Notes: generated by a model not told the origin, from the letters alone. Shown: positions 14,783-23,181, numbered from the stretch's first letter. The stretch is DNA of 24,789 nt from SIG636 sp045592105 (GCA_045592105.1 JAZNUB010000073.1:1-24789), one strand, 5' to 3'. Numbers and translations: made by a program.

Positions 14783-15163
14783 ATGAAGAAACGCAAGCCG
14801 CCTGAAGAGGCGGTTTTTTTAAACCAATCAGATTGCCGTAACAAGCTTGAAGCGTATTTTAACGTTTATCTGCCCAACAACACGGACGAGGTTGCAGATA
14901 TTGAATCCTTGGCGGAATATTTAGGCACAACGCGCGAGGGGATTTTTGCCATGGAGAAAACGGAGGAGTACGGGTTTCAGTTAAGGCTGGCACGAAACAG
15001 GATAGCGCGGATAAAAAAGCAGCTTGCCTTCCGCGGGAAGCTACCGCCTGCGGTTTTGTCGTTCGACCTTAAAAACAACCACGGCTATAAGGATAAAAAC
15101 GACGACTCCTCCGGTGGCGACACGCTAATAATTAAGGGGCTTGCCAAAAGCTGGGCGAAATAG
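14783..15163 (+). CDS. terS: Phage terminase small subunit-like protein
   Basis: The 126-residue protein sits directly before the large terminase and has the size and composition of small subunits. It is basic at the N-terminus (MKKRKPPEE). A predicted helical DNA-binding region follows, with a helix-turn-helix-like LAEYLGTTREGIFAME stretch (about 44-59). A helical oligomerisation segment (QLRLARNRIARIKKQL) comes next, and the FDLKNNHGYKDK sequence seen near the end of many Gram-positive phage small terminases closes the conserved part. Its role would be to recognise DNA and stimulate packaging by TerL. GAAAGGAG precedes the ATG. Its TAG stop abuts the next ATG without a gap. I see no clear sigma-A promoter in the 100 bases upstream. 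Confidence 0.75.
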   Translation: MKKRKPPEEAVFLNQSDCRNKLEAYFNVYLPNNTDEVADIESLAEYLGTTREGIFAMEKTEEYGFQLRLARNRIARIKKQLAFRGKLPPAVLSFDLKNNHGYKDKNDDSSGGDTLIIKGLAKSWAK

Positions 15164-16510
15164 ATGGCAGAGCTTATCATCACACCAAACCCTAAGCAGA
15201 AGCAGTTTTTTGAATCCACGGCGCGATACACCGCCTACGGTGGTGCCAGAGGAGGTGGAAAAAGCTGGGCGATGCGTATGAAAATGGTTATGCTGGCGGC
15301 AGCGCACGATGGGATTAACATTTTGCTGTTGCGCCGCACGCTTGGAGAACTGCGTGAAAACCATATACTTCCCTTACAAAAGCTGCTTGGTGACAGCGTT
15401 GAATACCGCGAGGTGCAAAAGGAGTTTAGGTTTCCGAACGGAAGCAGAATAAAGCTTGGGTACTGCGATGCGGAATCGGACGTGCTTCAATATCAGGGGC
15501 AATCCTACGAGGTTATCGGGCTTGAGGAGGCAACGCACTTTACATATTTTCAATACCAATGCTTAACGGAATGTAATCGCGCTTCCGGTGCGATGGAAAA
15601 GCCGTACCCGCCGCGAATGCTGCTTACAGCCAACCCCGGAGGGGTTGGGCACGATTGGTTTAAGCGGTTATTTGTTGACAGACAATACCGCGGTAGCGAA
15701 AAGGCGGAGAACTATGCGTTTATCAAATCGCTTGTATTTGATAACGATTACATTATGAAGCACAGCCCCGAATACGTGGAAACGCTTATGGCTTTGCCCG
15801 AAAAACGGAGAAACGCTATGCTTTACGGGGATTGGAACTCGTTTGAGGGGGCGTTCTTTCCTGAATTTTGCGAAGAAACGCACTCCTGCTTGGGCTTTGA
15901 GATACCGCGCGGCTGGCAACGGTTTCGCGCTTTGGACTACGGGCTTGATATGACCGCTTGCCTTTGGCTTGCCGTATCGCCCGACAAGCGCGTTTACGTT
16001 TACAGAGAGCTGTATGAGCCGGGGCTGTTGCTTTCGGAGGCGGCAGAGCGCATTGTTTCGCTTACCCCGCGGGACGAAAGCATACGATACACGGTTGCAT
16101 CGCCCGACCTTTGGAACAGGCGGCAGGAAAGCGGCAAAAGCGGCGCGGAAATAATGACGGCGCACGGGTTGTTGGGGCTTAAAAAAGCTGATAACGCACG
16201 CATCACGGGATGGCGCGTTGTTAGGGAATATCTAAAGGACGGAGAGGACGGAAAAAGCCGTATATGCATTTTTAGGTGCTGTGAAAACCTTTTGCGCTGT
16301 CTGCCGCTTTTAAGGTTTGACGACACCGTGCGCGAGGATGCGGCTGACACACCGCACGAGATAACGCACGCGCCAGAAGCGTTGCGGTACGCTTTGATGT
16401 CCCGCACGCCGAAAACCGATGCGGTATCTAAAAAAGCACCTTCGTTTTTCTACAGCTTTGAAGGGAAACAGCCCGAAAAAGAAGAATACAGAAGCATTAT
16501 AGATTATTGA
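15164..16510 (+). CDS. terL: Phage terminase large subunit
   Basis: The 448-residue packaging motor has an N-terminal ATPase with Walker A GGARGGGKS (26-34), Walker B plus catalytic Glu in VIGLEEATHF (117-126), and coupling motif TANPGG (155-160). The C-terminal RNase H-like nuclease begins near RALDYGLD, with D258 the first expected metal ligand. Length is normal for the family, and all ATPase motifs look intact, so the motor should be functional. It would dock on the portal and pump DNA into preformed heads. The ATG directly follows the small-subunit stop with no good ribosome binding site of its own, suggesting translational coupling. The subtype (headful or site-specific) cannot be read directly. 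Confidence 0.93.
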   Translation: MAELIITPNPKQKQFFESTARYTAYGGARGGGKSWAMRMKMVMLAAAHDGINILLLRRTLGELRENHILPLQKLLGDSVEYREVQKEFRFPNGSRIKLGYCDAESDVLQYQGQSYEVIGLEEATHFTYFQYQCLTECNRASGAMEKPYPPRMLLTANPGGVGHDWFKRLFVDRQYRGSEKAENYAFIKSLVFDNDYIMKHSPEYVETLMALPEKRRNAMLYGDWNSFEGAFFPEFCEETHSCLGFEIPRGWQRFRALDYGLDMTACLWLAVSPDKRVYVYRELYEPGLLLSEAAERIVSLTPRDESIRYTVASPDLWNRRQESGKSGAEIMTAHGLLGLKKADNARITGWRVVREYLKDGEDGKSRICIFRCCENLLRCLPLLRFDDTVREDAADTPHEITHAPEALRYALMSRTPKTDAVSKKAPSFFYSFEGKQPEKEEYRSIIDY

Positions 16511-16528
16511 TTTTTGAAAGGAGCAGCT

Positions 16529-18091
16529 ATGTTTAAAACCAAAAAGAAGGAATGTACAGAGGATTGGGAGCTTTTTGAAAAAGGCAGAGATTACAATTAC
16601 GCGCTTGACCTTTACGCTACGGTAAATCGTAACGAAAGGTTTTACCGTGGGAACCAATGGGAGGACGTTGACTCCGGTGGGTTGCCTAAACCCGTGTTTA
16701 ACGTTTTTAAGCGCGTTATCGGCTACTACGTTAGCAACGTTATGCAAAACAAAACCTCTATACGCTTTAACTACGCCTCGCCCTTCGGTAACAAAACGGG
16801 CATATCCAAAGAAGATGCAATATCCGTTACCGATTGTTTAAATAAAATCATCGAAGCAAAGGCAAACAAGCTGAAGCTTAACAGCCTGCTTTCCGATGCC
16901 CTTACGGATGCCGCCCTTAGCGGTGACGCTGTTGCGTATACATATTGGGATCCATCGGTTAAAACAGGTCAGCCTTTTAAGGGGGATTTCAAGACGGTGC
17001 TGGTGGATAACACCAACGTTTTTTTCGGAAACCCCAACAGCAAAAACGTGCAAGCTCAGCCCTACATCCTTATATCCGCGAGAGAGAACATTTCTTCGCT
17101 TATCAAGGCCGCAAAGGAAAACGGCGTTAGCGAAGCGGATATAAAAAAGATTTGCGCCGATGATGATACCGCCTTCCAAAGCGGCGACCTTGCCGCTGTG
17201 GAAAACGAGGGTACTAAATGTACTACGCTTATTAAGCTGTGGAAGGACGATAACGGGAAGGTCTGCTACCGCAAGTCAGTGAAAAATGCCGTAATTTGTC
17301 CTACAACCGAAACGCCGCTTACTATGTACCCCGTTTGCTTTATGAACTGGACGCCTGTTAAAAACTCTTGGCACGGCGAATCGGTTGCGAAGGAGCTTAT
17401 TGAAAATCAGGTGTTCATCAACAAGGGCTTCGCTATGGCGATGAAGCACATGATGGACACCGCTTTTTCAAAGGTGGTATACGACTCTACTATCATTGAT
17501 AAGTGGACCAACCGCGTGGGCGAGGCCATTGCGGTAAACGGCAGTGTGGATAACGTTGCAAAGGTGTTGCCTGCGGGGCAGATGCAATCGGGTATGCTTG
17601 AGGTACTAAGCCTTGCAATCAGCCACACCAAGGAGTTTATGGGGGCAACGGACACCGCACTTGGTGACGTTGACCCCACTAACACCTCTGCAATCATAGC
17701 GTTGCAGCAGGCATCCTCCCTGCCGCTTGAAAACATAAGGCGCAGTCTTTACGCCTTTGCCGAAAGCATTGGGCTTATATGGCTGGACTTTGTGTTTGCG
17801 TACTACGACGACCTGCGTTTGGTGGAAACGGGCGAGGACGGCTACAGCAGCGTGCCTTTAAGCCGCTACAAGCTTTGCCTGTTTGACTGCCACGTGGAAG
17901 CAGGTGCATCAGGCTATTGGTCTGAAATTGCCGCTATAAACACCCTTAATTCCCTCTTACAAAACGGCAATATCAGCATCAAGCAATACCTTGAACGCAT
18001 ACCCGAAACACTTATACCGAAAAAAGCAGAGCTGCTTGAGGAAGTGGAAGCCGCACTTTCAGAAGCAGAAGCGATGGAAGGAGCAATATGA
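16529..18091 (+). CDS. Phage portal protein
   Basis: The 520-residue protein follows the terminase and has the typical portal opening: an acidic helical N-terminus, FYRGNQWE (near residue 37), and the block KPVFNVFKRVIGYYVSNVMQNKP-like that precedes the stem helices. A later block FMGATDTALG and a polar SAIIALQQASSLPLEN helix resemble the crown and tunnel region of portals from short-tailed phages. Portals form the twelve-fold DNA gate of the head and the seat for TerL and the tail. The start at 16529 is set by GAAAGGAG; a TTG at 16514 would place that site inside the gene. The last four bases overlap the next gene (ATGA). Confidence 0.88.
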   Translation: MFKTKKKECTEDWELFEKGRDYNYALDLYATVNRNERFYRGNQWEDVDSGGLPKPVFNVFKRVIGYYVSNVMQNKTSIRFNYASPFGNKTGISKEDAISVTDCLNKIIEAKANKLKLNSLLSDALTDAALSGDAVAYTYWDPSVKTGQPFKGDFKTVLVDNTNVFFGNPNSKNVQAQPYILISARENISSLIKAAKENGVSEADIKKICADDDTAFQSGDLAAVENEGTKCTTLIKLWKDDNGKVCYRKSVKNAVICPTTETPLTMYPVCFMNWTPVKNSWHGESVAKELIENQVFINKGFAMAMKHMMDTAFSKVVYDSTIIDKWTNRVGEAIAVNGSVDNVAKVLPAGQMQSGMLEVLSLAISHTKEFMGATDTALGDVDPTNTSAIIALQQASSLPLENIRRSLYAFAESIGLIWLDFVFAYYDDLRLVETGEDGYSSVPLSRYKLCLFDCHVEAGASGYWSEIAAINTLNSLLQNGNISIKQYLERIPETLIPKKAELLEEVEAALSEAEAMEGAI

Positions 18092-18627
18092 CAAAAGACC
18101 AAATTTACAACGCCGTATGCGATATGGCGGAGGATGCGGGCGTAAGCCCCGAAGAGCTTATAAGCTCGTTGCTTGCGGAAAACGAGGCGATGTTTGAAAA
18201 AAGCCTTGGCGAGCTTAACGATTCTGCCTCAAGCTATGTAAAAGCCGCCAGAGCCGAAAAGGCGGCCATGCGCGAAAGCAAGCGCCAAGCGGAAAGGGAC
18301 AGCGCGCTATCTGAGGATATTAAGCAGTTCCGCACATTATTTCCCGAAGTGGACGTTAACAGCATACCCGAAAGCGTTTGGGCTGATATGGAAAAGGGTA
18401 TTCCGCTTACTTACGCCTATGCGTTTTATGCACTTACGGGTGAAAGCAACAACGCCTACGCCGAAAGCGTGAACGACAGAAACAACCGCGCGGCTTTACC
18501 TTCCGTTTCCGAAGGTGCAGACGAAGGCGAGCTTAGCATGGACGAGGTAAGTAATATGTCCACCGCGGCAGTTAAAAAGAATTTTCCAAAAATCTTGCGT
18601 TCCATATCTAAATGGAAGCTTCAGTAA
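18088..18627 (+). CDS. Capsid scaffolding-like protein
   Basis: This 179-residue acidic, almost wholly helical protein lies between portal and capsid, the normal place of a scaffold. Features include a coiled-coil-like Ala/Glu/Lys/Arg stretch (about 50-75: YVKAARAEKAAMRESKRQAE) and the block FPEVDVNSIPESVW (about 91-104), which I recognise from scaffold-type proteins of Gram-positive phages. A basic C-terminal end (KKNFPKILRSISKWKLQ) may bind capsid protein. It would guide capsid assembly and leave before or during packaging. No protease gene is visible in the cassette, so maturation may not require cleavage. Its start overlaps the portal stop, giving coupled translation. Confidence 0.72.
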   Translation: MTKDQIYNAVCDMAEDAGVSPEELISSLLAENEAMFEKSLGELNDSASSYVKAARAEKAAMRESKRQAERDSALSEDIKQFRTLFPEVDVNSIPESVWADMEKGIPLTYAYAFYALTGESNNAYAESVNDRNNRAALPSVSEGADEGELSMDEVSNMSTAAVKKNFPKILRSISKWKLQ

Positions 18628-18641
18628 AGAAAGGATAATAT

Positions 18642-19469
18642 ATGGCTAACTACAACAGTATAGAAAAAGTTATTGCGGCAGAAATACTTCGTACCAACGA
18701 GGACAATCTGCTTGCAAACACAATTTGCTACACCGATTTTACAGGCGACATTAAAAACGCAGGTGACAGCGTTACCTTTATAGGGCTTTCCGAGCCCTCC
18801 GTTTACAATTACGACGGCGTTATCACCTACGAGGATATCGACGATGCCGCTACCACCCTATATATCGACCAGGACAAGGCTTTTTCCTTTAAGGTTAAGG
18901 ATATAGAAGCGTTAAGAAGCAGCGTTGGGCTTAAGGATTCTCAAACCAAGCGCGCTTCCTACAACCTTAAAAGCCAGGTTGACTCTTACGTTTTCGGTTT
19001 GTACGGACAGGCCGGGGCGTGTATGTCCGAGGTGGATGCAACGCCCGCCAATATTTTGCAGACTATTGCTGAAATGAAGCAGCAGCTTGAGGAAAAGAAC
19101 GTGCCCGACGGCAGGATTTGGATTGTGGTACCGCCCTTTGTTAAAACTAAGCTTTTGCTTGCAGGCATTAAGTTTTCTGTAAACGAGGGCGTGAACGGCA
19201 CGGGCTCCACCGGCTTTACAGACGAGCTTGGCTGTGATATTTACGTTTCCAACCACCTAAGCGTTGACGAAAACGGCAACACTATGATGCTTGCAGGCTC
19301 TTACAGCTCTATCGCTTATGCAGAGCAGGTTTTGGAAACTCAGGTTATTGACCGCCTTGAGGACAGCTTTGATACCGCTGTTAGAGGCCGCATTGTTTTC
19401 GGCGCTAAGGTTATACGCCCCGAAGAGCTTGTTTGCTGCCCCGTTACCGATGGCGGCAACAGCATATAA
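18642..19469 (+). CDS. Major capsid protein (probable HK97-fold)
   Basis: The 275-residue protein opens MANYNSIEKVIAAEILRTNE and contains GDSVTFIGLSEPSVYNYDG, the helix-rich QVDSYVFGLYGQA segment, a WIVVPPFVKTKLL strand and an AYAEQVLETQVID-like late beta/loop region. This order fits the backbone helix, A-domain and late loop of small HK97-fold coat proteins of short-tailed and related phages. It follows the scaffold-like gene, lacks an N-terminal delta-domain long enough to need a protease, and has its own AAAGGA site. It should be the main shell protein. I am confident of the role, less so of the subfamily. Confidence 0.85.
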   Translation: MANYNSIEKVIAAEILRTNEDNLLANTICYTDFTGDIKNAGDSVTFIGLSEPSVYNYDGVITYEDIDDAATTLYIDQDKAFSFKVKDIEALRSSVGLKDSQTKRASYNLKSQVDSYVFGLYGQAGACMSEVDATPANILQTIAEMKQQLEEKNVPDGRIWIVVPPFVKTKLLLAGIKFSVNEGVNGTGSTGFTDELGCDIYVSNHLSVDENGNTMMLAGSYSSIAYAEQVLETQVIDRLEDSFDTAVRGRIVFGAKVIRPEELVCCPVTDGGNSI

Positions 19470-19499
19470 GCACAACTTTGACTAAAAGGAGGCAAAACT

Positions 19500-19895
19500 A
19501 TGGCAACTTTAATAAACACTATCACGGTTAGCGGCGTTCCCTCTGTTACGGATACCGCTGTATACACCAACGCTACCTGTGCTCAGGCGAACACGGCAGA
19601 GGTGTTTGAAGCTATGCTTGACGCCGCTGACGGCAGATGGTTTATCGAAATTGACAACACGGGCAACGCGAACAACATCACCGTTTCCACTCTTGCAGGC
19701 GGCTACGTTGGTGCATGCACATCAGAGGCAGGCGTTGTAAATGCAGGAAGCAAGGCTGTTGTTTACGCCGACTCTGCGGCATGCAAAAGCTTTGATGGGA
19801 AGATACAGCTAAAGCTTACACCCGCAAGCGGCACATTGGCAAGCGGCGGCGTTAAGCTGCACGCAGTACAGTTTATACCTGCTGAATGTAAGTAA
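19500..19895 (+). CDS. Small beta-rich capsid-associated protein (decoration-like)
   Basis: This 131-residue protein is rich in Ala, Thr, Gly and Val with few charges, and repeats beta-strand-like segments (NNITVSTLAGGYVGAC, GKIQLKLTPAS, GVKLHAVQFIP). I do not recognise a specific family. It sits straight after the major capsid gene, has a very strong AAAGGAGG ribosome binding site, and is followed by an intrinsic terminator, so it and the capsid protein form an apparent high-expression unit. That context and composition suggest a head decoration or cement protein. A minor head or tail-joining protein is possible. It contains four Cys, which is unusual for a cement protein. Confidence 0.6.
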   Translation: MATLINTITVSGVPSVTDTAVYTNATCAQANTAEVFEAMLDAADGRWFIEIDNTGNANNITVSTLAGGYVGACTSEAGVVNAGSKAVVYADSAACKSFDGKIQLKLTPASGTLASGGVKLHAVQFIPAECK

Positions 19896-19904
19896 GCTTT
19901 TTTC

Positions 19905-19932
19905 GGCGGCAAAAGGAAAGGCTTTTGCCGCC
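19905..19932 (+). terminator. Intrinsic terminator inside the phage cassette
   Basis: GGCGGCAAAAG (19905-19915) pairs perfectly with CTTTTGCCGCC (19922-19932) around a 6-base loop and is followed by TTTTCT. It lies directly after the decoration-like gene and just before the ribosome binding site of the connector gene. Partial read-through would give abundant capsid transcripts and fewer tail transcripts. Confidence 0.82.
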
Positions 19933-19960
19933 TTTTCTGTTTAATATGGAAGGAGATACT

Positions 19961-20356
19961 ATGACAGGACGAGGAATATACGAATTGGCAATACAGCTTC
20001 TTGCCTGTAAAAACTCTAACGGAAGCGATAATCCCGACTGTGCAGATTACGTTTCACGCGCGCCCGCACTTATTAGCATCCTGCTTGCCGAAAACCTTAA
20101 AACGGACCGTTTACTGCGTAACGATTACAGCGTTCGCTCGCTACCCATATCGCATCTTGACGAGAAGGTTAACTGCCACGACCTTGTATCACACGGGATA
20201 TTGCCGTTTGGATTGGCTTCATTGCTTGTGGCAGACGAGGACCCTGAGCTTTCTCACAGCTTATACGAGCGCTATCTTATCAACATAAAAAGTATAAAGG
20301 AAACGGTTACTGCTATCTCGCACCAGATAGCGGACTGCTACAAATTCAATGGCTAA
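19961..20356 (+). CDS. Phage head-tail connector/adaptor-like protein
   Basis: The 131-residue protein is mostly helical, opening MTGRGIYELAIQLLACKNSNG and closing with a long helix (LYERYLINIKSIKETVTAISHQ). Its size and its place between capsid and tail-hub genes suit the adaptor ring (gp4- or gp6-like) that seats on the portal after packaging. The ATG at 19961 is chosen because AAGGAG lies 7 bases upstream; a longer frame from 19925 begins inside the terminator hairpin. Its stop overlaps the next start by 8 bases, so the two are coupled. Assignment rests on context and helical pattern more than on a specific motif. Confidence 0.6.
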   Translation: MTGRGIYELAIQLLACKNSNGSDNPDCADYVSRAPALISILLAENLKTDRLLRNDYSVRSLPISHLDEKVNCHDLVSHGILPFGLASLLVADEDPELSHSLYERYLINIKSIKETVTAISHQIADCYKFNG

Positions 20357-22067
20357 AAGGTTTGTATTAAGCACGGGAGGATTTACAGGGTTGGACGAGC
20401 GCGCGGGCAGCTCTACAACCATAAAAAGCTTGCCAAAGCTTGTTAATATGCGCGTTAATGAAAGCGGTGCGCTGGAAAAACGCTGCGGCTTTGGCTTGCT
20501 TTGCAGGATTGCAAACGATACGCCGATTACAGCGATATGGCAAGGCGATATAAACGGGCAGGCGTGTATTCTTGCCGCCTGCGGAAACGCTATTTATATC
20601 TCGGTTGATGAGGGCGCAAGCTTTAACAAGCTTGCAGACACGAAGGAAAGCGTTAAAAGCTTTATTCCCTTTGGCGGAAAGGTTTACTGCTTGGGTGGCG
20701 GACTTTATTGCTGTACCAACGAAAGGGCTTTTGAGGTTGAAGGCTACGTGCCAACCGTTGCTACAAGCTGTTCTATGGGTGGAAAAGGTACCGCTTTGGA
20801 ACCGCCCAATATGCTCAACCCCAAAAGGCGCGTTTTATACAACGGTGACGGCATAAACGTTACTTTATCTATGCCTGAGAAAAACATTGCTTCGGTAGAC
20901 AGCCTATATCTTAACGGCAAGCCCTTGGACCCTGAGCTATATCTGGTTGAGGGTAACAGCGGCATTATTGAGTTTGATACACCACCGGAAGATGGCTTAA
21001 ACAACATTGAGATATATTACAGCATCAAAAACAACGACAGCGCCAAGGAGATAATAAGCGGATTTAGATACGCCGTTGCTTTTGAAAACAGGCTGTTTTT
21101 ATACGGTAACCCTGAATATCCCGACAGGGTTTACCACTCTGAAATGGCGGACGGCATACCAAGCTGTGAATATTTTTCGGAGCTTGGATATCACGCGTTT
21201 GATAAGGATATTACCTCTCTTATTCCCTGCTACAACCGTTTGCTGGTATTTTCGGAGGATTCTGCCTGCTTTATGTTTGCAGAGCTTAAAACCGACAGCT
21301 TAGGCAACACCTATACCTCGTTTCCCGTTTACGAGCTGCACTCATCCAAAGGGAACATAGCGTTAGGGCTTGGCTGTTCCGTTGAAAACACGCCAATTAC
21401 TATATGCAGGGATGGGCTTAACCGCTGGGTTTCAACTGCTATCGCAGACGAAAGAAGCGCAAAAGTTTTTTCCGAAAGAGCTTTCAAGTTTATGGCAGGT
21501 ATTGATAAAAGTTATACCAACACTCTGCTGTTTAACAGAAAGGCAAGCTCTGAGCTGTGGCTTTGCACATCCAACGGCACGCTTATCTACAACTACGCGC
21601 TCGACTGCTTTTATATATACAGCCTAACCAACGTGCGGGCGTTATATGAGGTTGGAAGTGATCTGCTTTTGGGCACAAGCGATGGAGAGGTGTGCCTGTT
21701 TTCCAAGCGGTACGATAACGATGCACACGGTGCTATCGTGGCAGAGTTTGAAACACCGTACTGCACCTTCGGCGCACCGTACAGCGTTAAATCGCTTTAC
21801 AGTGTTTCCGTTTCGCTTGAGGGGCAGGATGAATTGTATGCAGACCTTTTGCTTTACAGAGGAAACCAGAATTATACGGGTATGACTATTGTTAATATTA
21901 CGTTGCCTACAATACCCGAAAAAGGCTTTAGAAAAATTCAAAAAAGGGTAAACCTAAAGCGTTTCTTCTCCGCTAAGCTTAAATTCACAACCGAAAGCAA
22001 CAACATCGCCGTTACAGACCTGCACCTTTTCGGCAAACAGCACGACGGTGCTATACGCATAAACTGA
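20349..22067 (+). CDS. Beta-propeller tail-hub/nozzle-like phage protein
   Basis: The 572-residue protein has the repeated four-stranded pattern of a beta-propeller. Examples are AIWQGDINGQACILAACGNAIYI (starting near residue 64), SFIPFGGKVYCLGGGLYCC, NRLFLYGNPEYPDRVYHSE, NRLLVFSEDSACFMF and VRALYEVGSDLLLGTSDGEV. The opening GGFTGLDERAGS and NMRVNESGALEKRCGF blocks are those of P22 gp10/T7 gp12-type tail proteins that bind below the connector and close the channel in short-tailed phages. An inserted region near 150-215 may form a side domain. It should form the tail hub or nozzle. No tail-tube or tape-measure gene is present, which agrees with a short tail. Confidence 0.72.
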   Translation: MAKRFVLSTGGFTGLDERAGSSTTIKSLPKLVNMRVNESGALEKRCGFGLLCRIANDTPITAIWQGDINGQACILAACGNAIYISVDEGASFNKLADTKESVKSFIPFGGKVYCLGGGLYCCTNERAFEVEGYVPTVATSCSMGGKGTALEPPNMLNPKRRVLYNGDGINVTLSMPEKNIASVDSLYLNGKPLDPELYLVEGNSGIIEFDTPPEDGLNNIEIYYSIKNNDSAKEIISGFRYAVAFENRLFLYGNPEYPDRVYHSEMADGIPSCEYFSELGYHAFDKDITSLIPCYNRLLVFSEDSACFMFAELKTDSLGNTYTSFPVYELHSSKGNIALGLGCSVENTPITICRDGLNRWVSTAIADERSAKVFSERAFKFMAGIDKSYTNTLLFNRKASSELWLCTSNGTLIYNYALDCFYIYSLTNVRALYEVGSDLLLGTSDGEVCLFSKRYDNDAHGAIVAEFETPYCTFGAPYSVKSLYSVSVSLEGQDELYADLLLYRGNQNYTGMTIVNITLPTIPEKGFRKIQKRVNLKRFFSAKLKFTTESNNIAVTDLHLFGKQHDGAIRIN

Positions 22068-22086
22068 GAACACAGAAGGGAGCTAT

Positions 22087-23154
22087 ATGGATTATCAAGC
22101 ACTAATAGACGAAACAAAGCACAAGATAGACAATTTCAGCTTTGACGATAGCGCGTATACCGCTATATATAATGAGGCAAAGCTTAGGCTTACCAACGCT
22201 TATAAAGCGAGCGATAAAAGCATAAATACCTCTTTGGGAGAAGCAAGGCAAAGGGCTGTTGGCGAGAACGCGCTTGCAACCAAATCGTTGCAGGAAGCAC
22301 TTGCGGTAAGGGGGCTTGCAAAATCGGGCGAAAGCTCTATGCTTCGCCTAAACCAACAGCTTTCGCTAAGCAACGCGCTTGCCAACATTTCAAGCGAGGG
22401 TATAAAATCTAAAGCAGAGCTTTATTCACAGCATCAAAAAGAGCTTGCAGAGCTGGGGATAGACATTGGCAAGCAAAAGGCAAACGCCATAGAAGCGGAA
22501 AAAGGCTTGCTTTACGACAGGCTTTCGGAGCTGGAACAGCTTAAAGCCGATGATGAAAGATGGCGCGCTACGCTTTATGCAAGCTCTTCCTCGCCTTCAT
22601 CAAGCGGGAGCAATAAAACGGATACCGAAAGCGATAAAACCGCTGTGGAAGGCAACAAGCCACAGCTTAACACGGGCAACGCCGCAAACGGTTTTATAAA
22701 CGGTTTAGGCAACCCAAACGGCGTTACGCCGAACTACAAAGCAGAAAAGGTTGCCAACGACATAATGCTTAACTGCGGTGCAGAGGATAAAAAAATAAGA
22801 ACCAGCAATATGCAAAGCCGCATATACAAGGAGCTTGCAAGGCTGATAATATCCTCCAATTACAGCGTTGATTATTCAATAGAGGTGCTGAACGTACTGC
22901 GTAGCCACGGCTTCAACGTTGAGTTTGATATAGCACTTGCAAGAAGTGATAAGATGAAGCAGGCGTATTACGCATACCAAAACAATTACAGGCTTTATTA
23001 TTCCGCACTTATACGGTCGGGCTTCAACAGCAGCCAAGCGGATGCCAGAGCGAAAAGCAAGGCTAAAAAGTATATAGAGGGCTTTGTTAAATCAATGAAG
23101 CTTTCCGAAAACGAGTACAACAAGGTGTTGGATATGCTTTGGCTTCTTAACTAA
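22087..23154 (+). CDS. Helical, possibly ejected internal phage protein
   Basis: This 355-residue protein has a long Ala/Leu/Glu/Lys helical half (about 1-163), a disordered Ser/Thr/Gly/Asn linker (about 165-216, beginning SSSSPSSSGS) and a second helical domain (217-355) rich in Tyr, Lys and Ser. I do not recognise a family. As the last structural gene after the tail hub it occupies the place of ejection or internal core proteins in short-tailed phages, which often have this kind of coiled, Ala-rich segment (AVRGLAKSGESSML). It could also be a minimal adsorption or tail-needle protein. AGAAGGGAG precedes the ATG. The stop lies 2 bases from the right boundary repeat. Confidence 0.5.
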   Translation: MDYQALIDETKHKIDNFSFDDSAYTAIYNEAKLRLTNAYKASDKSINTSLGEARQRAVGENALATKSLQEALAVRGLAKSGESSMLRLNQQLSLSNALANISSEGIKSKAELYSQHQKELAELGIDIGKQKANAIEAEKGLLYDRLSELEQLKADDERWRATLYASSSSPSSSGSNKTDTESDKTAVEGNKPQLNTGNAANGFINGLGNPNGVTPNYKAEKVANDIMLNCGAEDKKIRTSNMQSRIYKELARLIISSNYSVDYSIEVLNVLRSHGFNVEFDIALARSDKMKQAYYAYQNNYRLYYSALIRSGFNSSQADARAKSKAKKYIEGFVKSMKLSENEYNKVLDMLWLLN

Positions 23155-23155
23155 C

Positions 23156-23170
23156 AACGGGATGTAATAA
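23156..23170 (+). repeat. Candidate right boundary repeat of the phage cassette
   Basis: AACGGGATGTAATAA matches the left copy at 14698-14712 in 13 of 15 positions, same orientation. It begins one base after the stop codon of the last cassette gene and lies before a terminator of the host-type family. Confidence 0.45.
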
Positions 23171-23181
23171 TCTCCAACAGT

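Larger units (their letters stand above)
14698..23170 (+). mobile_element. Compact phage structural cassette (podovirus-type), possibly domesticated
   Basis: Nine plus-strand genes in tight order encode packaging (two terminase subunits), portal, scaffold-like, capsid, decoration-like, connector, beta-propeller tail-hub-like and helical ejection-like proteins. No tape measure, tail tube, sheath, integrase, repressor, replication, holin or fibre gene is present. That points to a short-tailed particle module and not a full prophage. The boundaries are proposed from imperfect direct repeats at 14698-14712 and 23156-23170. All frames are open and by eye the codon style matches the host genes. This may be a domesticated or gene-transfer-agent-like module, a streamlined defective prophage, or one part of a split element. 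Confidence 0.7.
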
